A program made the translations under genes and the position numbers. A stretch of DNA of 58,297 nucleotides from Bacteroidales bacterium (GTDB taxonomy: Bacteria; Bacteroidota; Bacteroidia; Bacteroidales; P3), in contig JAFWZP010000048.1 in assembly GCA_017522255.1 (NCBI GenBank), positions 1 through 58,297 on the forward strand, given 5' to 3'. The number at the start of each line of letters is the position of its first letter. Within the stretch, counting starts at the first letter, position 1. Positions 7,359 through 17,024 of the stretch are shown in pieces. The notes beneath the pieces were generated by a model. The model was not told where the DNA came from, made no database searches, and worked only from the letters and a program-made list of their open reading frames with translations.

Positions 7359-9866
7359 TTATAATTTCAGCACTATGCGTCCCATTCCGTTTATGCCGGG
7401 TTGTACAAAAAAGCCTTGTTCGACGTATTTCGGACTGCCGTCGTCGAAGTGTGCTTCGTAGCCCCAAGCGTTGTTGATGTATTGCTTGTCTAGTATATTG
7501 TTGACAAGCAGCTGAAATTCTATTTCTTTTCCACCTCGTAGTTTCCAAAGGTAGCTTACCTTTGCGTTCATCACAAAGTATGGGTCGAGGCGTGTTTCCT
7601 CTCGTTGGGTGTTGTCGTAATATTGTTCGCCAACGTATTTGCCTATAAGTTGCAACTTCAAATTTTTGGTGGGTTCTATGGTAGCAACGGCTGCACTCAC
7701 AATGTTTGGTGAGAAAGCCAATTGGGTGTTGCCATAGTTTTTGGCTATTTGAGGAGTGTTGTTCCAATCGGTTGGGTTGTCATAGTGTTCTTCGTAGTGT
7801 ATGTAGTCGATTATCTTGTTTTGGCTCAAGGCAATGTTGGCATCTATTTTCAGCCACGACAGTATTTCGGCACCGGCACTAAGTTCTATACCTATTCTAT
7901 AACTGCGGTCTACATTTTCCATCAGCACATAGCCCACACTATTCAGCTTTCCCGACGATACCAGTTGGTTGCTGTAACCCATAAAGTAGGCGTTGGCCGA
8001 CAGTTTACAACGTGTTGGGTTGTAGCTGTAGCCCAGTTCTATGTCTAGCATGGTTTCGGGTTCGGGGTCGTCGGCAGTGGTGCCTTTGATGGCATCTTTT
8101 ATATCCGCACGTGTAGGCTCGCGGTTGGCTATGCTTGCCAAAAAGGTAAGGCGGTTCACCTTGTCGGGACTATAGCAAAGTCCAACTTTGGGGTTAAAGA
8201 AGTTGTAGGTGCGGCTGTAGTCGAGGGTTAGAAAGTCGTCGTCGATACCATCCATATTGTAAAGCACAAAGCGGTATTGCATATCGGCATAGCCCGACAA
8301 CTTGCTGCTGAACATATATTCGGCTTTGGCAAAAGCCGATATATCTGTTTTGGTTCCGATGTTTCGGTACCATTCGTACTCCTTGCCTATGTATAGCGAG
8401 GGATATTTGCACCACATCACATTGCCGTAGTGGTCGCCGTCGTAGTAGTTGACCATTTCGCCTATGCTGAATGTAAGACGGTCGGTTTTGTATTGCAGTG
8501 AAGCGTTTTCGGTATACGAGCTGTTGTTCATTAGCTTGCGTATAACAAAGTCCGAGCGTTTCATTACCGATGTGTCGCCATTGGTTATCAGCATTTGGTT
8601 GTCAAAACCATAGTCGCCAAACTTTTTGTCGGCTTTGTAGTTTTCGTAGTATCCGTAGCCGTGGGTGTAGTTCAGTGCGGTGTTAAACAACCATTTGTCG
8701 CTTAGCTGATAAGAGTAGTATAGTTGGAAGTGCTGTTGCCAATAGTTGTCGGTTTCGTTGTTGTAGTATCTTACGTTTCCCATCTCGTCGATGTAGGCAC
8801 CTGCGTTGTTATAGGTTGGGTCGGTGGCTATTTCCTCGCGTGTGGCACCGTTCCATGTTATACCTGTATGTTGCTTGCCTATTATGGTAACGAATTTGAG
8901 CAGACTGCGTTCGCCATATTTTCCTGCACTTAGGTAGAACGATTCGTGGTCGCAGAATCCGTTGCGAAGAAAACCGTCCGACGATAGTTTGGAATACGAG
9001 GCATCGAATGCCAAACCATGTTTTAGCAGTCCGGTACCTACCATAAGCGATGTTTGGTTGGTGTTGAACGAGCCCCGGCTGATGTCGGCAGTAGCGTATG
9101 CTTCGGTGGCGGGGTTGAGGGTTTGCAGGCTTATGGCACCGCCAAAAGCACTTGTGCCACCGTTGGAAGCACCGGCACCACGCTGTATTTGTACCGATTC
9201 GGACATGGCGGCAAGGTTTACTATGTTTACCCAGTACACACCTTGACTTTCGGCATTGTTTAGTGGAATACCATTGATGTTGACGTTGATACGTGTGGCA
9301 TCGGTGCCACGCAAGCGAAACGATGTGTTGCCTACCTGTGTGCCATTTTCGGCGGTGGACACCATTGATGGTTCCATTTCTATTATGTAGGGCAATGCAC
9401 CGCTTATGTTGTTGTCTTGTATGGCTTCGCGGTTGAGGGTGGTGTAGGTGAGGGGCGAGGACTGGCTTACACGGCTGTCGGATATTATCACCTCGTCGCA
9501 TAGTATGGCCGAGGGTTTGAGTGATAGCCTTAGTGTGGTATCGCCTGCTGCAAAGAAATTAAGATTGGCAGTCTGATAGCCTATATAAGAAACTCTAAGT
9601 TCTGTGTTGCCCGAAGGTAGATAGAGCGAGAATTTGCCTTCAGCATTTGTGGTAGTGCCTCGGTATGACCCTTGGTTCCAAATACTGACACCTATCAGGG
9701 GGTTGCTTTTTTCGTCTACCACAGTACCTCGAATGTTTATTGTTTTGGGTTTCTGTTGTGGTTCGTTGGCTTGGATAGTGGTGTGTGTGCTTGCCATAAG
9801 CACCAAAAGCATTGCACTCATTGCGAGGCTCAATCTGCTGTTTCTTGTTTTGTTTTGTTTGTACAT
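7359..9866 (-). CDS. TonB-dependent outer-membrane receptor, probable thiamine uptake
   Basis: 835 residues. A basic signal peptide (about 1-33, ending near TTIQANE) precedes a carboxypeptidase-regulatory-like domain (about 43-125, INIRGTVVDEKSNPLIGVSIW). A plug domain follows (about 140-260, with SFRLRGTDATRINVNINGIPLN and IQRGAGASNGGTSAFGGAI). The remaining 570 residues form the barrel and end in the aromatic/hydrophobic VLKL. The leader carries a clear TPP riboswitch, and the genes downstream make thiamine, so the cargo is inferred to be thiamine or a precursor. Riboswitch-linked receptors of this type are known in Bacteroides. There is no SusD-like partner, so it is not a typical glycan system. 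No ExbB/ExbD genes are present nearby. Confidence 0.92.
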   Translation of the reverse strand: MYKQNKTRNSRLSLAMSAMLLVLMASTHTTIQANEPQQKPKTINIRGTVVDEKSNPLIGVSIWNQGSYRGTTTNAEGKFSLYLPSGNTELRVSYIGYQTANLNFFAAGDTTLRLSLKPSAILCDEVIISDSRVSQSSPLTYTTLNREAIQDNNISGALPYIIEMEPSMVSTAENGTQVGNTSFRLRGTDATRINVNINGIPLNNAESQGVYWVNIVNLAAMSESVQIQRGAGASNGGTSAFGGAISLQTLNPATEAYATADISRGSFNTNQTSLMVGTGLLKHGLAFDASYSKLSSDGFLRNGFCDHESFYLSAGKYGERSLLKFVTIIGKQHTGITWNGATREEIATDPTYNNAGAYIDEMGNVRYYNNETDNYWQQHFQLYYSYQLSDKWLFNTALNYTHGYGYYENYKADKKFGDYGFDNQMLITNGDTSVMKRSDFVIRKLMNNSSYTENASLQYKTDRLTFSIGEMVNYYDGDHYGNVMWCKYPSLYIGKEYEWYRNIGTKTDISAFAKAEYMFSSKLSGYADMQYRFVLYNMDGIDDDFLTLDYSRTYNFFNPKVGLCYSPDKVNRLTFLASIANREPTRADIKDAIKGTTADDPEPETMLDIELGYSYNPTRCKLSANAYFMGYSNQLVSSGKLNSVGYVLMENVDRSYRIGIELSAGAEILSWLKIDANIALSQNKIIDYIHYEEHYDNPTDWNNTPQIAKNYGNTQLAFSPNIVSAAVATIEPTKNLKLQLIGKYVGEQYYDNTQREETRLDPYFVMNAKVSYLWKLRGGKEIEFQLLVNNILDKQYINNAWGYEAHFDDGSPKYVEQGFFVQPGINGMGRIVLKL

Positions 9867-9901
9867 TTGTTTGTGTTTTTAATTTGTGAAACAATCAATC
9901 A

Positions 9902-9929
9902 CGAGTAGAATGCATGCATTTTCTGCTCG
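9902..9929 (-). promoter_or_regulatory. Hairpin between the TPP aptamer and the receptor start
   Basis: CGAGTAGAATG and CATTTTCTGCTCG form a stem around TGCATGCA. On the minus strand it lies after the aptamer and about 36 bases before the start codon, without a T run. It may be part of the riboswitch expression platform. On the plus strand it is followed by CTTTTTC and could look like a terminator, but no plus-strand gene precedes it. Confidence 0.4.
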
Positions 9930-9965
9930 CTTTTTCTTTGTCAAAATTAAAAACAGGGTATTACG

Positions 9966-10050
9966 AAACACTCTTTCCTACGTCGGCATTATCCGTACAG
10001 GTACAAAGGGTATAATCTCAGCCATTGCCCGGGCAATAGCACCCCGTTTT
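9966..10050 (-). promoter_or_regulatory. TPP (THI-box) riboswitch
   Basis: On the minus strand the leader reads ACGGGGTGC, then a perfect ATTGCCCGGGCAAT stem, GGCTGAGA, then TACCC, GTACCTGTACGGATAATGCC and GACGTAGGAAAG. These are the conserved blocks of the thiamine pyrophosphate aptamer (CUGAGA, ACCUG, GGAUAAUGCC, CGUAGGRAA). It begins about 30 bases after a -7 box and ends about 100 bases before the TonB receptor start, so high TPP should lower receptor expression and probably the whole thiamine operon. Confidence 0.95.
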
Positions 10051-10079
10051 CAAATTATGGTTTCGGACTTGAAAATCCG

Positions 10080-10090
10080 TTGCAAAGGTA
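10080..10090 (-). promoter_or_regulatory. Bacteroidetes promoter for the TPP riboswitch transcript
   Basis: TACCTTTGCAA on the minus strand matches the TAnnTTTG -7 box. TTG-containing sequence lies roughly 20 bases upstream, and transcription would start just before the aptamer. Confidence 0.75.
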
Positions 10091-10250
10091 CAACAATATT
10101 TCGAAACATCAACGATTTTTTTTCATGAAATAAGAAAATTAGTTTAATCTTCTTTGTATTTCAATATGTTATGAAAAAGAAAAAATATTTCTTCATTAAG
10201 TATTTTGCCTTATTATTTTGTTGATTATGGTATAAACAAACTATTATTCG

Positions 10251-10258
10251 TATCTTTG
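10251..10258 (+). promoter_or_regulatory. Promoter -7 box for the small membrane protein pair
   Basis: TATCTTTG followed by CAAAA, 52 bases before the first start codon, with a TTG-rich -33 region around 10218-10222. Confidence 0.75.
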
Positions 10259-10310
10259 CAAAACAGTAAAAATACGAATATTTAAATTAAATATTGAAAT
10301 ACAGTATATT

Positions 10311-10562
10311 ATGAAAACAATGAAAGGTTTTGGTTCGGTACTGACCATTTGGGGATTATCGCTGCTTATATTGGCGATGTTCTTTGTAATGTTTCAGATG
10401 AAAGCCGAAGGCGTAAGTTTTTATATTCTTGTGCTTGTGATATTGGTGGCACTGGGTATAATAGATATTCATGCTTGGAAGATATTTCGAGCCATGCATA
10501 CCAAGAAAGATGATTTAAATAAAGTAGAACAACCTGAAAAAATAGAAGAAAACATAGAATAA
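10311..10562 (+). CDS. Small two-TM membrane protein of unknown function
   Basis: 83 residues. There are two hydrophobic segments, FGSVLTIWGLSLLILAMFFVMF (about 6-27) and VSFYILVLVILVALGIIDI (about 34-52). A charged cytoplasmic-type tail, KKDDLNKVEQPEKIEENIE, follows. It has its own good -7 box and lies 35 bp upstream of another membrane protein gene, so the two are likely co-expressed. I do not recognise a family. Confidence 0.7.
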   Translation: MKTMKGFGSVLTIWGLSLLILAMFFVMFQMKAEGVSFYILVLVILVALGIIDIHAWKIFRAMHTKKDDLNKVEQPEKIEENIE

Positions 10563-10597
10563 AAATCAACATAAAAGTAATAACAAAAATACGATAA

Positions 10598-11287
10598 ATG
10601 AAAAAGCAAGATTACATTTTTATTGGATGTGCCATAGTGTTTTTGGCACCATTTTTTATTTTCGATTCGGTGTATGATATGTACAATCAGCTTACAGCCG
10701 AACATGGTATGATAATGAGTTTCTTCAAGTTTGCTATATTGGCAACAGTAGGAGAGATGATTGGACTAAGAATCCAAAAGGGCGTGTATAACGAGCCCGG
10801 TTTTGGAGTACTTCCTCGTATGATAGTGTGGGGTATATTAGGTATGGGTATATCCATGGCTATGGTTATATTCAAAGGTGGTACAGTGTCGTTCCTTCAA
10901 TATATGGGATTGGAAGAAGCTCCTATGTGGTTTGCCGGTGGCCTGTCGTGGGGAAAACTGTTGGTGGCATTCTGTATAAGTGTGCTTATGAACAGCATTT
11001 TTGCTCCCGTGTTCATGACTCTGCACAAGATTACCGACACTCATATCCTTAATAACGGCGGTACTCTTAAAGGTTTTCTTCGCCCCATAAAGATGACCGA
11101 AATTATTACCAATCTAAATTGGAAAGTTCAATGGAGTTTTGTGTTCAAAAGAACAATACCTTTATTCTGGTATCCGGCTCATACCATCACTTTCCTTTTG
11201 CCTCAAAACTTCCAAGTGTTGTTTGCGGCATTCCTTGGAGTAGCATTGGGTGTGATACTTTCAATAGCAAACCTTAAGAAGAAATAA
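10598..11287 (+). CDS. Multi-pass membrane protein, possibly Mpv17/PMP22-like
   Basis: 229 residues with about five hydrophobic stretches. The C-terminal part, NWKVQWSFVFKRTIPLFW followed by LLPQNFQVLFAAFLGVALGVILS, recalls the conserved W...NF..VP...R...G end of the Mpv17/PMP22 family. That assignment is tentative. It follows the 83-residue membrane protein by 35 bp and precedes a hairpin at 11311-11357, so these two genes look like a complete transcription unit. The function in bacteria is not established. Confidence 0.55.
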   Translation: MKKQDYIFIGCAIVFLAPFFIFDSVYDMYNQLTAEHGMIMSFFKFAILATVGEMIGLRIQKGVYNEPGFGVLPRMIVWGILGMGISMAMVIFKGGTVSFLQYMGLEEAPMWFAGGLSWGKLLVAFCISVLMNSIFAPVFMTLHKITDTHILNNGGTLKGFLRPIKMTEIITNLNWKVQWSFVFKRTIPLFWYPAHTITFLLPQNFQVLFAAFLGVALGVILSIANLKKK

Positions 11288-11310
11288 ATCCATATTTAAT
11301 TTACAACATG

Positions 11311-11357
11311 TTAAATCAACCCAAATTATTGAATACAACATATTTGGGTTGGTTTAA
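11311..11357 (+). terminator. Hairpin after the membrane protein pair
   Basis: AAATCAACCCAAAT pairs with ATTTGGGTTGGTTT across a loop of about 15 bases. It is only weakly T-rich afterwards, so it is a probable but not ideal terminator. Confidence 0.55.
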
Positions 11358-11381
11358 TTGTTTTGATAAACACATAAAACA

Positions 11382-12638
11382 ATGAGAAGAATATTATTAA
11401 TTGCAATAGCATTATTTATAGGCTTTAATACGGTTGCACAGGACACTGTAGCCAATAAGAACAAAAGCAAAGTAAAATTAAGTTTTTACGGTGATATAAA
11501 TCCACAAATCTATGTCGATACACGTAAGGTGTTGGAAGGCAGAGAAGGTGAAATGCTGTTTTATCCACTGCCGGAGGTGTTGGATGCAAATGGCAACGAT
11601 ATAAATGCTGTACCACGGTTGAATATGGTAGCCATAACTTCGAGATTGGGTTTGCGAATACAAACTCCTGATATGCTTGGAGCCAAAGTTACCGGTTTGA
11701 TGGAAGGCGACTTTACCGGTTCCACAGGTTCGGGTATCAATATGTTGCGTTTACGTCATGCCTATATGGATATGCGGTGGACCAACTCTGAACTCCTTTT
11801 GGGTCAGTATTGGACTCCTTTTGTGGTTCATGAGATAATGCCGGGTACTCGCCCGCTTAATATGGGGGCTCCGTTTCATCCTTATTCGCGTGTGGTACAA
11901 GCCCGTTATACACAATATTTTGGTCCTGTCGAAGCTGTGGGAGTAGCTGCATTCCAACTTGATAACAAGAGTTCCGGATTCTATGGCAGTAGCACCGACT
12001 ATTTAAGAAACTCTTGCATTCCCGACCTTACAGCTATGCTTCGCTACAATAGTGGCCGACTATTTGTTGGGGTAGGCTACAACCTTTTGGTGCTTCAACC
12101 TCGCACCACTTTCAACTATAATAATACCGACTATGCCACCACTACCACTTTTGCTTCGCATAGTGCCACTGTGTTTGGTAAATATGAGTTCGACAACTAT
12201 AGCCTTCGTATGCAGGCCATAGTATCGCAAAATATGGATGCTCACCTGCTTATGGGGGGCTATGCCGAAAGTCCGTTGGATATTGCTTCGCTAACCTATA
12301 GTTATCAACCTTTTGGAGGCTATACAGCATGGTTGGATTTTGGTAAAAGTACAGGAAAGTGGCGTCCCGGTGTGTTCTTTGGCTATGCCAAGAATACAGG
12401 TTTCGAAAAGCCGGTCGACGACACATGGCTGTTCTATGGTCGTGGATTGGATATAGACTTTGTGTGGCGTATACAACCTCGTGTAGGCTGGTATGTGTCT
12501 CCAAATATTCAGTTCTTTGCCGAAGTGGAATACACAGTGGCCGGCTACGGTGTAGACCCCGATGAATATTACAGATACGAATCTACCAACAATGTGGCAA
12601 ACACTCGTTTTATACTTGCAGCGGTGTATAAGTTTTAG
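11382..12638 (+). CDS. Outer-membrane porin-like beta-barrel protein
   Basis: 418 residues. The signal peptide is MRRILLIAIALFIGFNTVAQ. The mature part is rich in alternating aromatic/polar strands (VKLSFYGDINPQIYVDT, SRLGLRIQTPDMLG, LRLRHAYMDMRWTNSELLLGQYWTPF) and ends in the aromatic VYKF, as expected for a BamA-inserted barrel. It resembles DcaP/phosphoselective-type porins of Bacteroidales, which also carry the GQYWTPF and RHAYM pattern. The substrate is unknown. It stands alone between a hairpin and a large intergenic region. Confidence 0.7.
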   Translation: MRRILLIAIALFIGFNTVAQDTVANKNKSKVKLSFYGDINPQIYVDTRKVLEGREGEMLFYPLPEVLDANGNDINAVPRLNMVAITSRLGLRIQTPDMLGAKVTGLMEGDFTGSTGSGINMLRLRHAYMDMRWTNSELLLGQYWTPFVVHEIMPGTRPLNMGAPFHPYSRVVQARYTQYFGPVEAVGVAAFQLDNKSSGFYGSSTDYLRNSCIPDLTAMLRYNSGRLFVGVGYNLLVLQPRTTFNYNNTDYATTTTFASHSATVFGKYEFDNYSLRMQAIVSQNMDAHLLMGGYAESPLDIASLTYSYQPFGGYTAWLDFGKSTGKWRPGVFFGYAKNTGFEKPVDDTWLFYGRGLDIDFVWRIQPRVGWYVSPNIQFFAEVEYTVAGYGVDPDEYYRYESTNNVANTRFILAAVYKF

Positions 12639-12687
12639 ATTTACTTAATTTCTGTTGAGAAATCAGTATATGTCCTCTACAAAAAAA

Positions 12688-12731
12688 ATGGGTACCTGTT
12701 TGCAGAAAAATGGGTACCCATTTCGGCAACA
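12688..12731. repeat. Two 22-bp units built on ATGGGTACC
   Basis: ATGGGTACC occurs at 12688 and 12710, 22 bp apart. The second copy is part of the perfect 16-bp palindrome AAATGGGTACCCATTT (12708-12723). The spacing equals that of the array at 7087-7240. Confidence 0.7.
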
Positions 12732-12889
12732 CACATTATCAGAATGATATTATAGAGCAAGCATTATGTATGCACTTGCCTTGTGTGTTGGTAAACATTT
12801 CGCTAATAGGATGATTTGCATTGAAAATACAGCATTAAACACCATCAATAGTACTAATAAACTTTTATGCTGTTTCTTGTGTCGATTTT

Positions 12890-13262
12890 CCCCAAAAAAC
12901 TCCCTCACGAGGAAGTTTTATCGTCCTCACGACGTTGTTCAAACAACTACGCGAGGAAAATTCAACAACGTCGGGAGGAAAAAATAAACGTTCAATCAAA
13001 GCATAAGGTAACTTTCAAAAATTCTACATTCCATGATAATAGAAGTATGTTTTTGAAACTTTTGCGTTGTTGACTTCGTCTAAGTTGTTATCTCTCGGAA
13101 TAGCTAACTTTTCTATCGCTTAATCGCAATATTGTGTTTTTTTGAAATCTTTCTATTTTTTTTTCAATAGCACAACCCACTATACTCAATCAAAATAAAG
13201 CGGAAATCTACTCAAAAAAAACGCAAATCATCTGCAAAGAAATTTTTAGAAGTTGCCTTATA
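12890..13262. repeat. Dispersed intergenic repeat, copy 1
   Basis: The right end, 13222-13259 (from CGCAAATCA to GTTGCCTT), matches 43233-43270 at 35 of 38 positions. The left part has the same GAGGAAA / CAACAACG pattern seen around 43080-43150. It also has GTTGACTTCGTCTAAGTTG, an inverted relative of CAACTTCGACGAAGTCAAC at 43211-43229. Confidence 0.6.
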
Positions 13263-13725
13263 AAATTTCTACTGATAAACCGACTTAAAATTCTTTTTCA
13301 ATAACAAAAAATAGTATAGTAACTTTGTATGAAAAATAACGTTAGGGAAATCCCACGATGAGGGGATGGAGTTTTTAAATAAACTATAAGATTTTAAGGG
13401 ATGTGAATCGTTGAGTTTTTACAAAATAAAATTAGTTTCAATCATCTTCCTATTCGTGCAAAAAAAAGACTCTTTTAGGTTGATGCCTTTGCGAAGCGTT
13501 AGTATATTGTGTCTAAAAATGGCAATAACATTCTGTAGTGTTATTTTTTTTGGAAAATTGCTTGCGTATCTCAAATATTTTTCGGTACTTTGTAGAAAAG
13601 TTGTAGACAATGTTTGTAGTGTTATACATCTGAATATCATTGTAGATAAGAGTAAATACAGACGTTGTTTGCAGCCATATAAGTATAAAGAATAAAATAA
13701 TAATTTCTCAAAACAGCTTGCTTGT

Positions 13726-14607
13726 ATGAATAATAGAAAAGTAAAGGTTGGTATAGCCCAACTAAAATGCGAAAAAGATAAACAGGCTAATATCAACAGA
13801 GCCGTACAAAAAATTAGAGAGTTGGCACAAGGAGGTGCACAAATAATATGTCTTCAAGAATTATTTGCATCGCTTTATTTTTGCGATGTGGAGGATTACG
13901 ATAATTTTGCTTTGGCCGAAAGTATACCGGGACCTACCACTGAATTGTTTTCGTCGTTGGCACAAGAGCTTAATGTGGTAATAGTGGCATCGTTGTTCGA
14001 AAAACGTGCCGAAGGCCTATATCACAACACGGCGGCTGTTATCGATGCCGATGGCAGTTATTTAGGTAAATATCGCAAAATGCACATTCCTGACGATCCC
14101 GGTTATTACGAAAAGTTTTATTTTACACCCGGCGATATGGGCTACAAGGTGTTTAGAACCAAGTATGCTGCCATCGGAGTGCTTATATGCTGGGATCAAT
14201 GGTATCCCGAAGCAGCACGTATTACAGCCATGAAAGGTGCCGATATTTTGTTTTATCCCACAGCCATAGGTTGGGCCACATCTCAAGACCGTGATACTAA
14301 TGTGGAGCAATACAATGCATGGCAAACCATACAGCGAGCCCATTCGGTGGCCAACGGATTGCCCGTAGTATCGGTAAACCGAACAGGTATGGAAGGTGAT
14401 ATGCAATTTTGGGGTGGCTCGTTTATAACTAATGCTTTCGGAGCCTTGAAGTATCAAGCTCCACACCTCGAAGAGGCTTTGCATATCGAAGAATTGGATT
14501 TGACCGAAAACGATTCCTATCGTAGGCATTGGCCTTATTTTCGAGATAGACGAATTGATAGCTATCAGCCTATTTTGAAGCGTTTTTGCGATAATGATGA
14601 TGAATAG
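13726..14607 (+). CDS. aguB: N-carbamoylputrescine amidase
   Basis: 293 residues of the nitrilase superfamily. The Glu-Lys-Cys catalytic triad is visible as E45 (ICLQELF), K118 (KYRKMHIP) and C155 (LICWDQWYPEAAR). CWDQWYPEAAR and the TAIGWATSQDRDTN stretch are typical of AguB, which releases putrescine, CO2 and ammonia from N-carbamoylputrescine. The usual partner, agmatine deiminase (aguA), is not adjacent here. Spermidine synthesis in gut Bacteroidetes uses this carbamoylputrescine route, so the gene fits the polyamine pathway. Confidence 0.92.
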   Translation: MNNRKVKVGIAQLKCEKDKQANINRAVQKIRELAQGGAQIICLQELFASLYFCDVEDYDNFALAESIPGPTTELFSSLAQELNVVIVASLFEKRAEGLYHNTAAVIDADGSYLGKYRKMHIPDDPGYYEKFYFTPGDMGYKVFRTKYAAIGVLICWDQWYPEAARITAMKGADILFYPTAIGWATSQDRDTNVEQYNAWQTIQRAHSVANGLPVVSVNRTGMEGDMQFWGGSFITNAFGALKYQAPHLEEALHIEELDLTENDSYRRHWPYFRDRRIDSYQPILKRFCDNDDE

Positions 14608-14612
14608 GATTG

Positions 14613-14707
14613 TGACAATGTGTCATATTGTGGCTGACGTGAAATAGATGTGAAAAAATATTTTATGAAAATATGGCAGTAAAAACCATTGTGGCACAAA
14701 AATTGTT
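14613..14707 (+). promoter_or_regulatory. groESL control region with a sigma-54-like promoter
   Basis: TGGCAC (14692-14697), five A, then TTGTT (14703-14707) matches the sigma-54 -24/-12 layout, apart from T instead of C in TTGC. Two dyads lie upstream: TGACA-ATG-TGTCA (14613-14625) and ATATTTT-ATG-AAAATAT (14658-14674). No CIRCE element (TTAGCACTC-N9-GAGTGCTAA) and no clear TAnnTTTG box is visible before groES. The promoter is about 100 bases from the groES start. Confidence 0.4.
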
Positions 14708-14804
14708 GTAATACATAGCGTGAGGTCGACAATAACTGACGAAAGTCGGCACACACAGAACAAAGATAACAGTAAAAATAATAATAAACTAAAAACACAA
14801 TAAA

Positions 14805-15083
14805 ATGTCAACATTAAACATAAAACCATTGGCAGATAGAGTAGTAGTACAACCTGCCGAAGCAGAAACCAAAACAGTAAGTGGTATCATTATACCCGAC
14901 ACAGCAAAAGAAAAACCACAACGTGGAAAAGTGGTGGCAGTGGGTAATGGAACCAAAGAACAAGCAATGACAGTAAAAGTAGGCGACGAAGTATTGTATG
15001 GCAAATATAGTGGAACAGAAATATCTATAGATGGTACAAATTACTTGATAATGCGCGAAAGTGATATTTATGCAATAGTTTAA
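14805..15083 (+). CDS. groS: GroES co-chaperonin
   Basis: 92 residues, usual length. It starts with [20 protein letters not shown], has the mobile-loop region [16 protein letters not shown], and continues GKVVAVGNG and [14 protein letters not shown]. It caps the GroEL cage during protein folding. groEL follows after 33 bp with a clear AGGAGA ribosome-binding site. The gene is intact, unlike groEL. Confidence 0.98.
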   Translation: MSTLNIKPLADRVVVQPAEAETKTVSGIIIPDTAKEKPQRGKVVAVGNGTKEQAMTVKVGDEVLYGKYSGTEISIDGTNYLIMRESDIYAIV

Positions 15084-15104
15084 TGACATATTTAGTAAAA
15101 ATAG

Positions 15105-16754
<1,650 letters not shown>

Positions 16755-16781
16755 TAAAAAAACGTTTTTTCGAAATAAATA

Positions 16782-16830
16782 ACAGGGGAGAGGGTGTCTT
16801 TTTTATGATAAGGATATCCTCTCCTTGTTT
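16782..16830 (+). terminator. Terminator after groEL
   Basis: ACAGGGGAGAGGGTGTC pairs imperfectly with GGATATCCTCTCCTTGT across an AT-rich loop and is followed by TTT. It lies 28 bases after the groEL stop. Confidence 0.7.
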
Positions 16831-16970
16831 AAAGTAAAAACACGTTATTGGACAAACTTTTAAGCAAAAAATGTAATATTGCATACAATATTGTTTGATT
16901 ATAATACATTGAAATATAATAGACAATTATTAAAAAAACGATAATATTTGTTTTAAACAAAAAAATAGTG

Positions 16971-16978
16971 TAATTTTG
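16971..16978 (+). promoter_or_regulatory. Promoter -7 box for manC-asnS
   Basis: TAATTTTG followed by CATAC, 47 bases before the manC start. A TTTG lies about 22 bases upstream as a possible -33 element. Confidence 0.65.
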
Positions 16979-17024
16979 CATACGATTTTGATAGGAGTAA
17001 GCTACAAAAAATAACGAAAAGGAT

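Larger units (their letters stand above)
12639..13725. other. Large intergenic region with repeats and a long aguB leader
   Basis: About 1.1 kb with no convincing gene. It holds a 22-bp repeat pair with a KpnI-like palindrome (12688-12731), a decayed dispersed repeat (about 12890-13262) shared with 43080-43270, and a good -7 box TAACTTTG at 13320-13327. A second possible box, TACTTTG, lies near 13588. If the first box drives aguB the leader is about 390 bases long. A 94-codon frame at 13411-13695 has no signal or family and is not called. Confidence 0.6.

Noticed and set aside
8809..9501. 230-codon frame on the minus strand inside the TonB receptor gene
   Set aside because: It is an alternative frame rich in Arg, His and Gln with no domain. 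The receptor frame explains the region.
13411..13695. 94-codon frame upstream of aguB
   Set aside because: The composition fits random AT-rich DNA, with no ribosome site, signal peptide or recognisable family.
14608..14804. CIRCE/HrcA operator before groES
   Set aside because: No TTAGCACTC-N9-GAGTGCTAA-like dyad was found; the dyads present have other sequences.
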